DNA of 64,000 nucleotides. Source: Anagrus nilaparvatae (lineage: Eukaryota; Arthropoda; Insecta; Hymenoptera; Mymaridae). Within the stretch, counting starts at the first letter, position 1; every line of letters starts with the position of its first letter. This document shows, piece after piece, positions 49,020 to 61,711 of the stretch. A model generated the notes under the pieces. That model searched no databases and was not told the origin of the DNA. It worked only from the letters and a program-made list of their open reading frames with translations. The DNA is taken from the NCBI GenBank assembly GCA_022575985.1, contig JAKSXM010000137.1, positions 11,488,001-11,552,000 of the forward strand. Reading direction: 5' to 3'. Made by a program: the position numbers and the translations under genes.

Positions 49020-49119
49020 TCTCCATGGCATGATTGAAAATTAATACACGTCTGCTTTGACTATACCAAATGCTACAGTCAAAGTATACGTATATTGATT
49101 TTCAATCATGTAGTGGAGA
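49020..49119. repeat. Near-perfect hairpin, 46-bp arms with 8-nt loop
   Basis: Arms 49020-49065 and 49074-49119 match at 38 of 46 positions. Of the 8 mismatches, 4 would be G-U pairs in plus-strand RNA, so 42 of 46 pair. The loop is ccaaatgc. Size and shape fit a microRNA precursor or a tiny foldback element. It sits about 150 nt upstream of the predicted scylla start. Confidence 0.6.
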
Positions 49120-49129
49120 AACAACTATA

Positions 49130-50223
49130 CACGGCAAAATATAAAATATATGTATAATATATTATAGTAGAAAGAGATTATTATAATATCTGCTTAGCAA
49201 CATCATGTACACACAAACACATCCTCGCAAATACATTTCCCCTTCTTTTTCGTTTAAATGTATTATACATTATGATATTAGAGGCGTGCGGGCCTTATTC
49301 GAAGTTATTATTATTAGAGTATATATTTAAGGTTTATAACATATATGTTATAGGCTAAAATGGAATCAAAATAAAATAATTATTATTCTTCAAATATACC
49401 TATAAACATTAATATGTTTTTACGTTTACTAAAACATTTTCGAGTTTTTTCGAGCTTTAAGCTCCGTACACCACTAGTATATATTATGTACATGGTTGTT
49501 TCTGTGCAAATGTGGATTTATTTTTCAAACTGGAGCTTCTACTTAAAATTTTAATTTTCTAATTTTTTAAATAAGACAAAAGATATTAATTATTCATCTG
49601 AAATTTCACTGTGCTTCTGGGGTATTATTTTTTTTTAGCCAAGGGTCGTATATAATAATTTTACTTTTTTGCTTTTTGTATGTAAAAATACGTTTTAAAT
49701 TATAAGATAAAATATAGGGTTCAAACATTGTACGCTGTCTACAACTACATGCAAGGTCAAAACCAATATTTTGTCCCTTATAAAAGATCTCAGTGGCAAG
49801 AAACTATGTTTTTTCTGGCTGCGCAAAGGTAACAAAAAAGTTAAAAATTAAGTCAATTTTTCGGGTTTAAAGGTTTAGTTTTGGTATTTAGGCCAACTAG
49901 AGCCTAGGGAGGATTTGGTGCTAAAAATGTATACCTAAAACTAATGGAATCAGGCACATAGTAGGCTACGTGACTTCTCTCTCGTAAGGAATATTGCAAA
50001 AACTTGATACTATTATATATACACGGTGGGAGGAAACTGCCTGTACCAAATATACGTATGGTAGAATCTATTAAAAATTATAATCCAATTTTATTTTAAT
50101 CTCAATTTTAATAAATTTAATGTTATGAAATCTCTATGAAATAAAATCCAATTTTTTCTCTTGTTTAACAAATAGCAATTGATAGCAATTGATATTAGGC
50201 ATAATTTTAACTGTGTACATATG
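49130..50223. other. AT-rich non-coding stretch
   Basis: No gene seen. A fragment at about 49772-49832 (cagtggcaagaaa...ttttctggctgcgcaaagg) resembles the dispersed repeat of the SR-gene intron. Confidence 0.4.
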
Positions 50224-50651
50224 CACGGTAAAAAGTAACTATCTTAGATTTACAAAAAAAATAGAATTTTTTAGAAAAATTAGTGAATTTTCAAAAAATT
50301 TTGTAAATATCGATAAAAATCGTAAATTTACTAAATTTAGTATATTATCGAAAAATTCAAGAATTCTCAATTTTTTTTTGTGAATTTACAAAAAAAGTTG
50401 TAAATTCACAACTATTTTCAGAAATTCACAATTATTTTTTGTAAATTTTCGAAAAAAAATTGTAAATTATCAATTTTTCTTGCGAATACACAAAAAAAAT
50501 CGCGAATACTAGAATTTTTTGTTAATATACTAAATTTATAGTATAAATATACGATTTTTTTCGAATATTTACAAATTTTTTCAAAAATTTACTAATTTTT
50601 CGAAAATGTTCTAATTTTTTTGTTAGTATAAGAAAGTTACTTTTTACAGTG
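50224..50651. mobile_element. MITE-like element with CACTGTAAAAAGTAAC ends
   Basis: The left end cacggtaaaaagtaact and the right end gttactttttacagtg are inverted copies, with similarity running about 35 nt in. The 428-bp interior is A/T with short repeated motifs such as tcgaaaaattca and gtaaattcac. A truncated second copy starts at 61265. No target-site duplication is certain. Confidence 0.7.
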
Positions 50652-51948
50652 TGGTCAAAAAGGTAATTCCCGTGTAGAGACAAATTAGACCTACAAGATA
50701 AAATTTTTGCCAAGCTGTAACAATTCCTGTCAATGTATTTACTATCAAGATAGTAAACTTATGGGTAGTAAATTTCTTATCAAGACTGTAAAATTTTCTT
50801 GGAAATTATTGTGAAATTCTCAAATATCTTGACAGGAATTATTGCAATGCGATTTTAAGCGTATGTAGGTCAAGAAGTGTTTTAACACTTAATTTTAATT
50901 TTATCTAACAAGGTGATAGATGGATTACCAAATTGTAAATAATTAATACTTAATTTAAAAAAAAAATTGACTTTTTTGAAGGAAATAATAATTATACTTA
51001 ATCTTAAGATATTTAAGCTCAAAAGTTAATTTTCTTTTTTTTTTTTTTTTAATTGCAGTTTCAGCATGATTCTAGTTTCTGAACAAATTTTTATTTTTAT
51101 TCATAATATTCGAAATTTTTATTTGACTTCCTTAATTTTTATAGTACTGCTTTGCAAACTTGAAGTCAGATTAATAGTAAAGAAAATACAAGGGTTTTGT
51201 AAATAGGTAGCCTTTTCAATGCAACTTTTTTTTTTTAAACATGGAACATGTTTTTTGAGAGTAATAATTCATAAATCTGGGAATTGAAATGATGGAAAGT
51301 CAGGGGGAGCGGGGGTTAAAAGCATTTGGTTAAGTTAAGGGTGGTGAAATGAATATTAAAGATAAAGTATTTATAATTAAGGAGAATCAGGTGGATAAGA
51401 ACAGCATTTTTTGATTAAAGATTTCTGAAAATCAAAAATTTTGGAATCTTTAATTTTTATAGCCATTTATCAAGTTATATGTCCCTTAGAATATGAGAAA
51501 AAAATTTTTTTAATTTGGAATCTCTCTGAATTGAAATAACAAATAATTTACATTTACTTATGTTTATATAGTTTATGTAACTCATTTTTTATTTCAACTG
51601 GAAAGAATTTCCAAATTGAATCCAGGTTATTTCTAAATAATATTCGAGATAATATTTTTATTCCTAAAATAGATTTTACTGCAGGAATACTATAAAAGAG
51701 TTCAAAATTAATTTAAAGATTCAAAAGTTATCCTATTTTATGAATTGGGATATGTAAAGCTATGCCATTTCGCGAAATTACTCATTCCTGAAACGGGGCG
51801 CAATATGCAAATCCGTCATAATTTTTTCAACAGTTTGAGGATTATTAAATAATCTTGTACATTGTTCTTATAATCGGTATTTAATTAACTATGAAAATTA
51901 AGTTAACATTTTCCATGCCCTTTTTATGTAAATAAATATTATTGGACG
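50652..51948. other. AT-rich non-coding stretch
   Basis: No gene, RNA or inverted repeat recognised. A purine-rich patch lies at about 51290-51400. Confidence 0.4.
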
Positions 51949-52198
51949 GAAAAATAAAGAATGGCTCAAATCGCACGTAAATTACCTTCTGAAGCGAAGC
52001 CGAGGATGTTAATCTGCGATTTGGGGCATTCTTTTTTTATGGCAGGATATCGTACTTTCGTGGCCACTGTCCAGGAAAATAGTATATTACGACTCATTGC
52101 TAAAAAAATAAAGAATGCCCCAAATCACAGTTTGCGATCCTCGGCTTCGCCTTGGAAGGTAATTTACGTTCGATTTAGGCCATTCTTTATTTTTCTGG
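51949..52198. repeat. Foldback copy of the dispersed repeat family
   Basis: The left arm 51949-52006 (gaaaaataaagaatggctc...gaagccgagga) is mirrored by the right arm 52138-52198 (tcctcggcttcgcc...attctttatttttctgg). The interior repeats gatttggggcattc and cgtggccactgtcc. The 117-codon open frame at 51961-52314 is part of this repeat and not a gene. Confidence 0.75.
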
Positions 52199-53572
52199 CC
52201 ATGGGTCGTAATATACTATTTGTTGATTTTGGACTCAGAGTCAATACCAATAATGTAATAGTATATATTTTCCCAAATGTAACTTTATTTTTTGCTTTAA
52301 TAAAACAAAATTAAAGAAAAGGATATGGTTATAATATATATTTGCAAATCTCAAGTTACAAGGAAGTCTAGATTTTACATAAATAATATAAATAATAATG
52401 TAAAAAAAGTATATATATATGCTATAGCTTATGTGTCTTCTTTACATGCATAGACACCTATACATAAATATATTTAGTACACAAATGTATTAACTTTTGT
52501 TTTTTTCTTTTTTTCAAAAAAGTGCAGAGAAGCATGACTGTTTGTATTATACATGCACAATGGTATATTATATACATATATGTTTTTATAAAAAGAAAAA
52601 GACCAGTACAAGCAGGGTTTTCACTTGGGTGAAGCCTTTTTTAGCACAACATATTTTGAGGCAAAAATTGGCTGATTCTTTACAATGAATGGGTATATCC
52701 AATTTATTATCTATGCGCAGGTAAAGTCACCGGAAATTAAATTTTGATTGATTTTGATATACTAAAATTATACGATTATGTAAATAGTGCAGCTACTACA
52801 TGCATGAAAACCTATATGTTAATTTTAATTTGCATTGATTTTTTAATAATACAATGACAAAATGGGTGCATGCTAGAATAATTAAAAATTTTTTTTTAAA
52901 TAATTTAAAAATTGAAATTGCTTTAATAATTTTATATAATGAATTTTTTGACTTTTTCAAAAATGATATAATTTTTAAAAAATTTTTGTAAAAAATTTCA
53001 GAAAACTTTTTTCTCATTATAATAAATAAATAAGTTACTCATACAAAATGTCAATTTTTCGAGTACCTAATATACCTTTTCATTTATTGTTGAATTTTTA
53101 TAATAAAAATATAACAAAAAAAAGTTTTTATTATATTTTAAATATATTATTTCTCAAGATGTTATTATTTATTGTTAAAAATACACAATAAACAAAATAA
53201 AAAAGTATTATTCTTTGTTTAATTAAAATGTATAAAAAATTATTTATATAAAATATAAAAATAAAGTATAAAATAAATTATGTAATTGTTAAATCACAAA
53301 ACCAAACATAATTTTTTTTAAAAATAAAATATAACTTTCAGATTGAAATTAACAAATTTCTATACATTCAAATGAAACTACAAAATGAATCGATACGCTA
53401 ATAAAAAATAACGGGTTTGTATATGTAGTATGTACACTATGGATAGTAATGTACACAAACAATTTGCATGAAACAAGTTTATATTTGCTCACTACTTGCC
53501 TATAACAAATATTTAAACGCGTATAAGTTCCTAAATCGATATTATTCCAAGTCCATATAGGCCATTGTTGGG
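52199..53572. other. AT-rich non-coding stretch
   Basis: Low-complexity A/T with (TA)n patches. No supported feature. Confidence 0.4.
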
Positions 53573-54307
53573 CCATTGAATAAAGATCTAGACTTGGACA
53601 GAAATCCTCCAGAAATGAAAAGTTGTGGAATGTGTTGGTTTTGGGCTAATTAGAAAGAACAAACAAAATCGGACATTCCAATCCAGTGCTGGGCTCCCCC
53701 AGGGGGGGGGGGCAAAAGCAGGGGCAAAACGGTTTTTTGCAAATAACTCAAAAAGTAAGCCAAATATAAAGAAAAGTTTCAAATAAAAATTTTAGCTGAG
53801 AAAGGGTATTATTATTCTAGGTCCTTAGAAATTTTTCAGTCGGACGCACTGTGACCGAGCTATAAGCGGTCAAAGTTTAGACCTTTTTTACTAAATTTTC
53901 AAAAATCGATATTTCACGAAAAAAAAAAACGCTTTTTTAATGAGTTTTTTTGATTTATTGGTAGTCAAAAAAATTAGATATGGGTATGTAAGGTTTTTAA
54001 CATATAATAGTATGTTTGTGGATGTAAAATTTTGCATTTATATGTTTCTGCACTCCCACACATAGACGTTGCAACCCCTAGAACGTGCATTTTTTTTAGT
54101 GTCCATTTTTTGATGTTTTCAGCTAAAAAATCTTATAAATATGGGTAAATTTATCATGGAATTACTTATTAGAGATCCATACTATGGGTTGGAATGTCCG
54201 ATTTTCTTTTCCCTTTCAAATTAGTCCAAAACCAACACATTCCACAACTTTTCATTTCTGGAGGATTTTTGTCCAAGTTTGCCCTTAATTTAGCCTTTAT
54301 TCAATGG
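53573..54307. mobile_element. Foldback element C, about 90-nt arms
   Basis: Arms 53593-53681 and 54189-54277 (cttggacag...cctccagaaatgaaaagttg...ggacattccaa) are inverted copies. The outer words ccattgaataaag (53573-53585) and ctttattcaatgg (54295-54307) extend the symmetry. The interior has a run of ten or so G at about 53703. No coding capacity. Confidence 0.75.
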
Positions 54308-54573
54308 TGTAATATTAATCAAGGTTATTCTAAGTCCTTAAACCCAGATTATCATAAGTGCCATTTAAGCACTCCTCCCCTCAATTTTTAGGCCTTTTGA
54401 AGTACTTGTCACTATTTTTTCTCATAAGGGTTTAAAATTCGTGCCTAACATTTAGCACGGAATTTTTAGCACCCAGAGTATATATAGGTATTTAGGTAAA
54501 AATTTCGTTAGCAACATGGATGAAAAAGCGAAAAAGTTAATATTTTTCATTCAAAAAATTTAAATGTTTTGAC

Positions 54574-55113
54574 ATGGATCCAACTCATTAGTTCTTACGT
54601 AATATTTTCGGTCGCTGCAAAAGATTTAGAAGGTTCCATCCGTTTTCCGATGGCAAGTTTTGAATAATTAACGCTATATCGCCTAAAAGAGCCAAAAAAA
54701 TACAATTTTTTGAAAAATATTACTGATTGAACCAAATTTTGGAGTACCTCTTAGGTTTTTGGGGTAACTCGTGGTGTTATTTCTCAAATCAAAGTTTCTA
54801 AATTCAAAATGGCGGACTCTAAATTTCACATTTCTAAGTTTTTAACCTCAAAATCGGTAATTTAAGTTATTTCAAGCTATTTACAATTTTTGGTGTCGTT
54901 AATTACGATTAAAAAATGAGATTTTTTGACTTGATTAAACACAACTATAAGTTAAAATGTTCGAAATAGCTTAAATTATTAATTTTAAACCTTTTGGTTA
55001 TTTTGGGCGGTGTAGCTTTAATTAATCAAAACTGGCCATTGGAAAATGGATGAAACCTTCAAAATTGTTTTTAGAGATTTAAAAATACGTCTGATCCACT
55101 GGGTTGGATCGAT
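54574..55113. mobile_element. Foldback element D, about 120-nt arms
   Basis: The left arm 54574-54696 (atggatccaac...aaggttccatccgttttcc) mirrors the right arm 54992-55113 (ggaaaatggatgaaacctt...gttggatcgat). The spacer is about 300 nt. It follows element C within 270 nt. Confidence 0.75.
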
Positions 55114-56979
55114 ATTACACTCTATATAAAATTCTTGTATGCATTTAACATTGTTGGTGCCCTGACTATATGCTGCAGTCAATATGAACTATGAATATTG
55201 TCTGGTGGAAACATTAGAGCTTTATAATGTGCATATATTTATAGATTTATAATTTAATATGAATAATTTATTATCAATTTTTTTCAATAGGGGAAAATGG
55301 GGTAAGATGCAGCATTGAGGTAAAAAACTGAATATATTTATTTTATTTTTTTATAGATTAAGGTTTTATAATTATGAATAGGATGTTATCTACGTTTTTG
55401 ATGAACTTACGTTTTTCTAAATAAATCGAATCCTTTTTAAAATTTCATGTATATATACGGTATAAAATCAATAAAAAAATATCAAAAACATAAAATTTTC
55501 TGTCAGCATTTTCACTTTTCAGTTCACAAAGCATGTATTTAAGACGTCTTTTTTCGCCACTGATCAAGAAAAATTGTACACCTACCTTGTCCATAAAAAA
55601 ATAATGACCAAAATCGCAGTTTACCATTCGTGCAATTTGAGCTATTCTTTACTTTTCTGGACACACTCTTAAATTTATTTAATTGAGTTAATTCAAATTT
55701 ATATCTGAAAGGTATAATTAAATTTGAAATAAAAATATAGAAACATTGTTTAGAAATCATTCCATTTAGCCCCAACTTTCTCATTAATTTTTAAAATAGA
55801 ATTAAAAAAAAAATGCAACTATAATAAATATAACATTTATAATTATTATATGATTTTTTTTTTTAAACTCTGTATATATAGCTATAAATAATTGTAGCAA
55901 ATAATAAGTTTCTACTCTGTTTCGTTTAAACAATAGAGTTTGAAATAAGTATTTATTATATTATTTATTTTATGTGTATGCACCAATACAATGATTTTAA
56001 TTTATATATACAAAGTTTTATTTCTTTTGCACATTATTAATTTTTATACTTTAAATTTTGCTTTAGAAGTTGATTTTTTTTTTTTTTGATTTATGATTAT
56101 TTAAATTTTAGTTTATAGATGAATTTTCAAAAGATTTAGAAAATATAAAATTTGGTCTTTTTTGATTAATCATTGTTAAATGTTTTAAACTTCAAAAATT
56201 CTATAACTGAAAAATTTAACTTTTTTGAACCTAACTTTATTCAATGCATTTAAAATAAATTACATAAACATTTTATTTTATAAACTTTATGTTTATTTTT
56301 ATTTTCTGTTGTAAAAGCAAAAAATTTTTTTTAATATATTATATTTATTGTCTGCTCATGTATAAAACTTTAACATAAAAAGATTCCCATCGATTTTCTA
56401 ACCCTCGTCCAATATTTAGTTTTGAAAAAAAAAATTATAGAATGGGCATATAAAACTTGTGGTATATGTCAATACTTTATGCCTTTGTTACATAATGTTC
56501 TATTTTATTTTTTGAAAATTATATTATCATTTATTGAAGAATTAAAAATTTCTTACGTCACATTTATAAATCTGTGAAATTATTGCAAAGATTAGAAAAA
56601 CGTAAAAAAAATTGGTTTTTTTCTTTTTAAATGTTTTTTATAAATTATTTTGTAAATGACTAAAAGGGGTTTCCCGTTACACTAAAATTAGGGTGCCATG
56701 CTATAATAAACGTTTATCTTTATGTATGTGTGCATAGTATAATATGTTTCTTTTGTTACGGTTATATAAAAATCTATATAAAGTGTGCATTTTATTTTTG
56801 CTCATATATAGGAATATATATGAGCATGTCTAGTATTTTTTTTTTAACAAATGATTTTCTTTGAATTTAAGTAGCTATATTTATTTAGGATGATAATTTT
56901 GCTAGTATGAGTGTTAACAAAAATAGTCTAGTTATAGTTAATAAAAATTAAAAACTCAAAACTATAGAATTTTATGGGT
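55114..56979. other. AT-rich non-coding stretch with one repeat fragment
   Basis: About 55553-55668 resembles the dispersed repeat (gccactgatcaagaaaaattg, aatcgcagtttaccat, attctttacttttctgg). The rest is low-complexity A/T. Confidence 0.45.
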
Positions 56980-57447
56980 AAAAAGTTAAGCTAGAGACTT
57001 AAAAGTTGGCATAAAGGTTTTTTTAGCTAAAAGATAGTCCTGAACTTTTGTCCAACCCCAAGCGGTGATTTGGATAATCTTGACGGTAAAAGTGGTTTTT
57101 TTATACAGAAAAATGTAAATAAGTAGCTTTGGTGATTCAAAAGATTCCAAAATAAAATTTAAAAATGCGCGGGTAAACGGCAGTGAATGTTTGTGCCCAA
57201 AACTAGCCCCTTAAAGTTACAAAAGTATGTGCAGGGTCGCAAAATTGAAGGTTTTACTGTGCACTTTATGCCCAATAATTTTCACCAAAACCCAATTTAA
57301 CCAATTTTTTTTAATTCTAATTATTCTATAAAAAACCATCAAAATCAGCCAAAACCCCTTTGAGGATTACCCGAAAGTTCTAAAAATTTATTTATTTTTT
57401 AGCTAAAATTTTTTTGTGCCAAATTTTGAGTCTGTAGCTCAACTTTT
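56980..57447. mobile_element. Foldback element E, diverged arms
   Basis: The left arm from about 56980 (aaaagttaagctagagactt...tttttttagctaaaa) is mirrored by about 57399-57447 (ttttagctaaaa...gagtctgtagctcaactttt). Weaker symmetry continues inward for another 50-60 nt. The reverse-strand open frames nearby are repeat-derived. Confidence 0.6.
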
Positions 57448-60400
57448 AATTTTTGGCATTTTTTTTTTGGATTTTGGCCATAACACGGAACTTGGGTAGT
57501 AAGAAAGTCCAACGGGGTCTTAAAAATCGTGTATGAAACCTTGAAATTTTGTAAAACTTTTTGACACTTGGAATGTTTGTGGTCCAAATAAAGTTTCGGA
57601 AAAAAAGAGTTTTATGTGCCTTATTTTTGATTTCATTACCTATAATTATGTAGTATCTGGTATAATCAAATGTTAAATAAAAAAGTTTCTTATAAAAATG
57701 CTCATATATAGAAATGTGTTTTATAAGGGGTTCGCAAATTAATATTTTTTTCATGAAACATATGTGCTAGTACTATATATATATCTATATATATCTTTAT
57801 TTTAGATGATAAATTTTACAGCAAGAATAATGTATATATATAAAAATTGAAAAAAATTTATGACAATTTTTTTTTATTGCAAAAAAATATATTAAAAAAT
57901 TCATATTATCCGTAATGGATTATGTAATTGATTTAGATTTTTTTTTAGTACGTTAATAATTTGATTTTTTATTTTCTTTGTAGAATTAAATGACTGATGA
58001 AATATCTGTTATAATAGCGTATTAAATGTACGTTAATTAAATTAGGAATCGAGATATAATTATCAATTATTGATAATATGTATATCTTTTGTTAATATTA
58101 TGTTTATTGATGTAATTTATGTACTTACATTTATTTGAATTTTTATCGAATTATAAAAAATTTTAAGTATTTTTTAATGACGCCAGATTTTTTCTATTGA
58201 ATTATTTTTTTTATTTTTTTACACGAAATTTAATGTTTTTTTATTTTGCTGTAATAATTTTATAATTACAATTTTTTAGTTCGGGTATTATAGCATTTTA
58301 ATGCAGCTTGTAACAAAATTTAATTAAATTTTTTTTTATTTATATACATCGGCTAAATTTAAAATTGTTTTTCAAATTGACTAAATACTATGATAGAAGC
58401 ACCAATTCATTTATAGAAAATTCATTGAGCTGAAATTTAATTTATCGTTTTTATTGAAAATTTCTGAATATCATTCGAGGCTAAAGTAAAAATTTCAAAC
58501 CGTAATCTACGGATTTTTTTTAGGCCCAGGATTTTTGAAGATTTTCCTTTAATATTATGGTAAAAATTTAGGTTTTAGCCGAAAAGATGAACAAATTTTT
58601 TTAACAATTTTTCCATCAAGGTTTGATCTTTGCGAATTGCCTACACCTTCATGAATGATAAAAACTTATGTATTTTGTCCCTTAGTAAAAAAAACTATTA
58701 TTTTCAGGGCTAAAAAGCATTTGCATTTAAATCTGAAAATTATTTTCAAATGTTACTTAAGTTTTTTTCTTGCTTACTGCATACAAAGGTCGTACTTATT
58801 TTATCCCCATGGTTTAACAAACGTTTTTTTTTGTCGAAATTAATAAAAATGAACGTTTGTCGGTTATAGAAAAATATAGTCAACTTTAACGCATGGGAAT
58901 ATGTAATCTCGAGATAAATAAGTATACAGTGCTGAAATGTTGGAAATCTTATTATTTTGACACTAAAAAAAAATCCACTTGTGCCAAACAGAACAATTTT
59001 TTTTCAGAGCGTACTTTATTGTATTTAGTAATCGAGAATCTAACCAATTTTTTTATAACTCATTAAAGGGCATGTATTTTCTTGACACTTAGTCAAAAAA
59101 TATACCTAAAAAAATGGTAGAAAATGCTGGGAAATTTTTTCATTTTCTCTCTAACTGAATATAGTCGCAAAAAATGACTCAATTTTAAAATCCCTGTATC
59201 ATAATGTTGCTGCAGGAAAATATGATTTTAATATTCAGGCATAAAATGAGTAATTTAAAAAAAAAAAAAGAATAGGAGAAAACATCGATAAAAATATAAT
59301 AATTGTTCCAATTAAAATTAAAATTTTTATCATCAAGAATAATGAATAATATTTACCTATAAAAAATTAAACTAAATTACAGTCATTAAAATAAACGACT
59401 GATTCACGAAAATTTATTAACGTTTATATTGAATTTTAACAGATATTTCATCAGCCAACGATATATATTTTTAAAAACAAAATATTGTCTAAAAAAAAAT
59501 GATGAAATATTAAAATAAAATTTCTAAAAATTTTTAACAGAGTACCTGTAATTTAGTATTTTTACAAAAAACAACATTTCTTTTATTATAATAAAGCGGA
59601 TATACTACTCTAACTACTATAATGATTCTTTTGTAAATTGTACGGTATAGACTACTTTTTAAAGAATAATAGAAAATTTAATCTTTTTAAATCCAAAAAA
59701 GTAGGTAATTTGTATAATTTTCTGTTTCTTTTTAAAAAATAACAACAAAACCATAACAAAAATAAAATAATCACGTATACAGAAAACCAGAAAGCAAGAA
59801 TAAAAATTTAAAATTAAATTAAAATATTTTAAATAATTAACAATGCACAATTAAAAAAAAAAAAAAAAACGAATCTGATGCAATAATGCAATTATTTAAA
59901 AAATATTTATTTATTTAAAATAATTTTAAAATAAATTATCATTTGCAAAGTTTAATGATTGTTATCATTGATTATTTATTAGATTGTATTTTAATTATTA
60001 TAAATTATTTATAAATAATTAAAATATGTATGCAAAATGAGTTATATTGTATTAACATTTAAAAAATCTTTTTATAATTATTATACTATTTTAATTTTTA
60101 TTGAATATTCAATTTGAATATAAGATTTAGTCACAAATTTAATTAAACTTTTTTTTTATTATTTAGGGGTGTGCGGCTACCCGAATCTGAAGGTTACCAA
60201 ATTTTAGGTCAAATATTTTTTTTTAGTTCAGGATAAATTCGTAAATTTTGGTTTTCTGGATAATCTGATTTAAAAAGTAATTCATTTGGGGATTTGTAGT
60301 GAAAGGAAACTCCAGTATCCTTAGGGACCAGTTCTCGTTGTTGTAATTCCATAGGTATATACACTGAAAAAAAATTCAGAAATTTAACATGGAACCGAAT

Positions 60401-60788
60401 ATGTTTATAGGAAGGATACCCGGGAAATCGGAAAATCAAATGAGGGGGGCCCCCAATGTGTCCGATTTAAGGACAGGTCAAATGGGGCTTAAAATAATTC
60501 GAGTTTTGGGGCTTAGAATAATTTCGATTCAGTTACTAAGAATAGTAAATTGTAATAGTTTGGCTTAGCGAATTGTAATAGTTTAAAATTATAAAATTAA
60601 AAAATTATATTGAAACTTTACGTAACATTTATGTTTTATACCCAAAACTTAGCTGTAGTAAATATATGTTTCATGCATTTAGGTTGTGTCTCGGGTTGTG
60701 TTTAAACACAAGTTTTCTCTTCGTTTAAATAATTATTTCAAATGTTTTGAATCTTGAAAAAAAAATGATCGACCCACAAAAATATAGG
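57448..60788. other. AT-rich non-coding stretch
   Basis: No gene, RNA gene or clear inverted repeat. GC-richer islands at about 58480-58640 and 60160-60480 may be repeat fragments, but I could not pair them with other copies. Confidence 0.4.
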
Positions 60789-61711
60789 TATGTGCATTTC
60801 TACGAGAAAGTACTTTTTATGAGCACCAAAAATGATGAAAAAAAAATTTACGAGGCCGCGACTGCCACCATGATTTTCTGGTAGTTGGAACCCTATAGAA
60901 TGCAAAAAAAAAGCGTGAACACGAAATCGGCGACGGATGCCAAAAAAATAGGTAAAAATCTGATTGCCAGGGAAAAATCACTCCAAAAGAAAAAAAACTT
61001 ATCTTTTTACGATGAAATTTAGCCAAGTTATCGTCAATTTAAGATTTTGTTCAAATTTATCTTAAAAAAGATTGAAATTTTATTGAAAAAAGCCTGTTTC
61101 TGAACTTTAAACATGCATTACTCGCTTGATTTTCATCGTAAAATAATAAATTTTTTTTAAAAATCGATGCATTTTTCCCTGGCAATTCATTTCTTTATGA
61201 AAAAAATCATTTTTACGTACCAAATTTCAATTTTTAGGTCAAAAGCCTTTGAAAACTGTAAGTACACTGTAAAAAGTAACTTTCTTAGATTTACAAAAAA
61301 AAAGAATTTTTTCAAAAAATTTTGTAAATATTCGATAAAAATCGTAAATTTACTAAATTTAGTATATTATCGAAAAATTCGAGAATTCTCGATTTTTTAT
61401 TGTGATTTTATGAAAATTTTGTAAATTTACAACTATTTTTCGGAAATTTACAACTATTTTTGAAAATTTTATTTACCTAAAAAGTTATTTTGAAAATTTG
61501 GGGTAGCTCAGATACGAAAAACACGGTTTTTGACATAAAAGTGGCAAAATCTCTTTTGGCATCCATCGCCGATTTCGTGTTCACGCTTTTTTTTGCATTC
61601 TATAGGGTTTAAACTACCAGAAAATTATAGTGGTAGTCGCGTCCTCGTAAATTTTTTTTTCTTCATTTTTGGTGCTCATAAAAAGGATTTTTTCGTCGAA
61701 ATGCACATATA
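60789..61711. mobile_element. Foldback element F, about 158-nt arms, with a nested MITE
   Basis: The left arm 60789-60947 and right arm 61554-61711 are highly similar inverted copies (tgtgcattt, atgagcaccaaaaatga, aaatttacgagg, ccctatagaatgcaaaa, gtgaacacgaaatcggcga). An inner inverted pair, gattgccagggaaaaat / atttttccctggcaat, lies at about 60962-60978 and 61170-61186. The truncated CACTGTAAAAAG element from 61265 sits inside. Confidence 0.8.
61265..61490. mobile_element. Truncated second copy of the CACTGTAAAAAGTAAC MITE
   Basis: Starts cactgtaaaaagtaactttc and follows the copy at 50224 closely for over 200 nt (gtaaatattcgataaaaatcg, tttagtatattatcgaaaaa), then ends without the right terminal repeat. 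It lies within foldback F, so it probably inserted later. Confidence 0.7.

Noticed and set aside
51961..52314. 117-codon open frame in the gene-free region
   Set aside because: It lies in one arm and interior of a foldback repeat whose other copies do not keep the frame.
53698..53715. G-run as a G-quadruplex
   Set aside because: A single run of consecutive G without four separated tracts; it is just a homopolymer inside foldback C.
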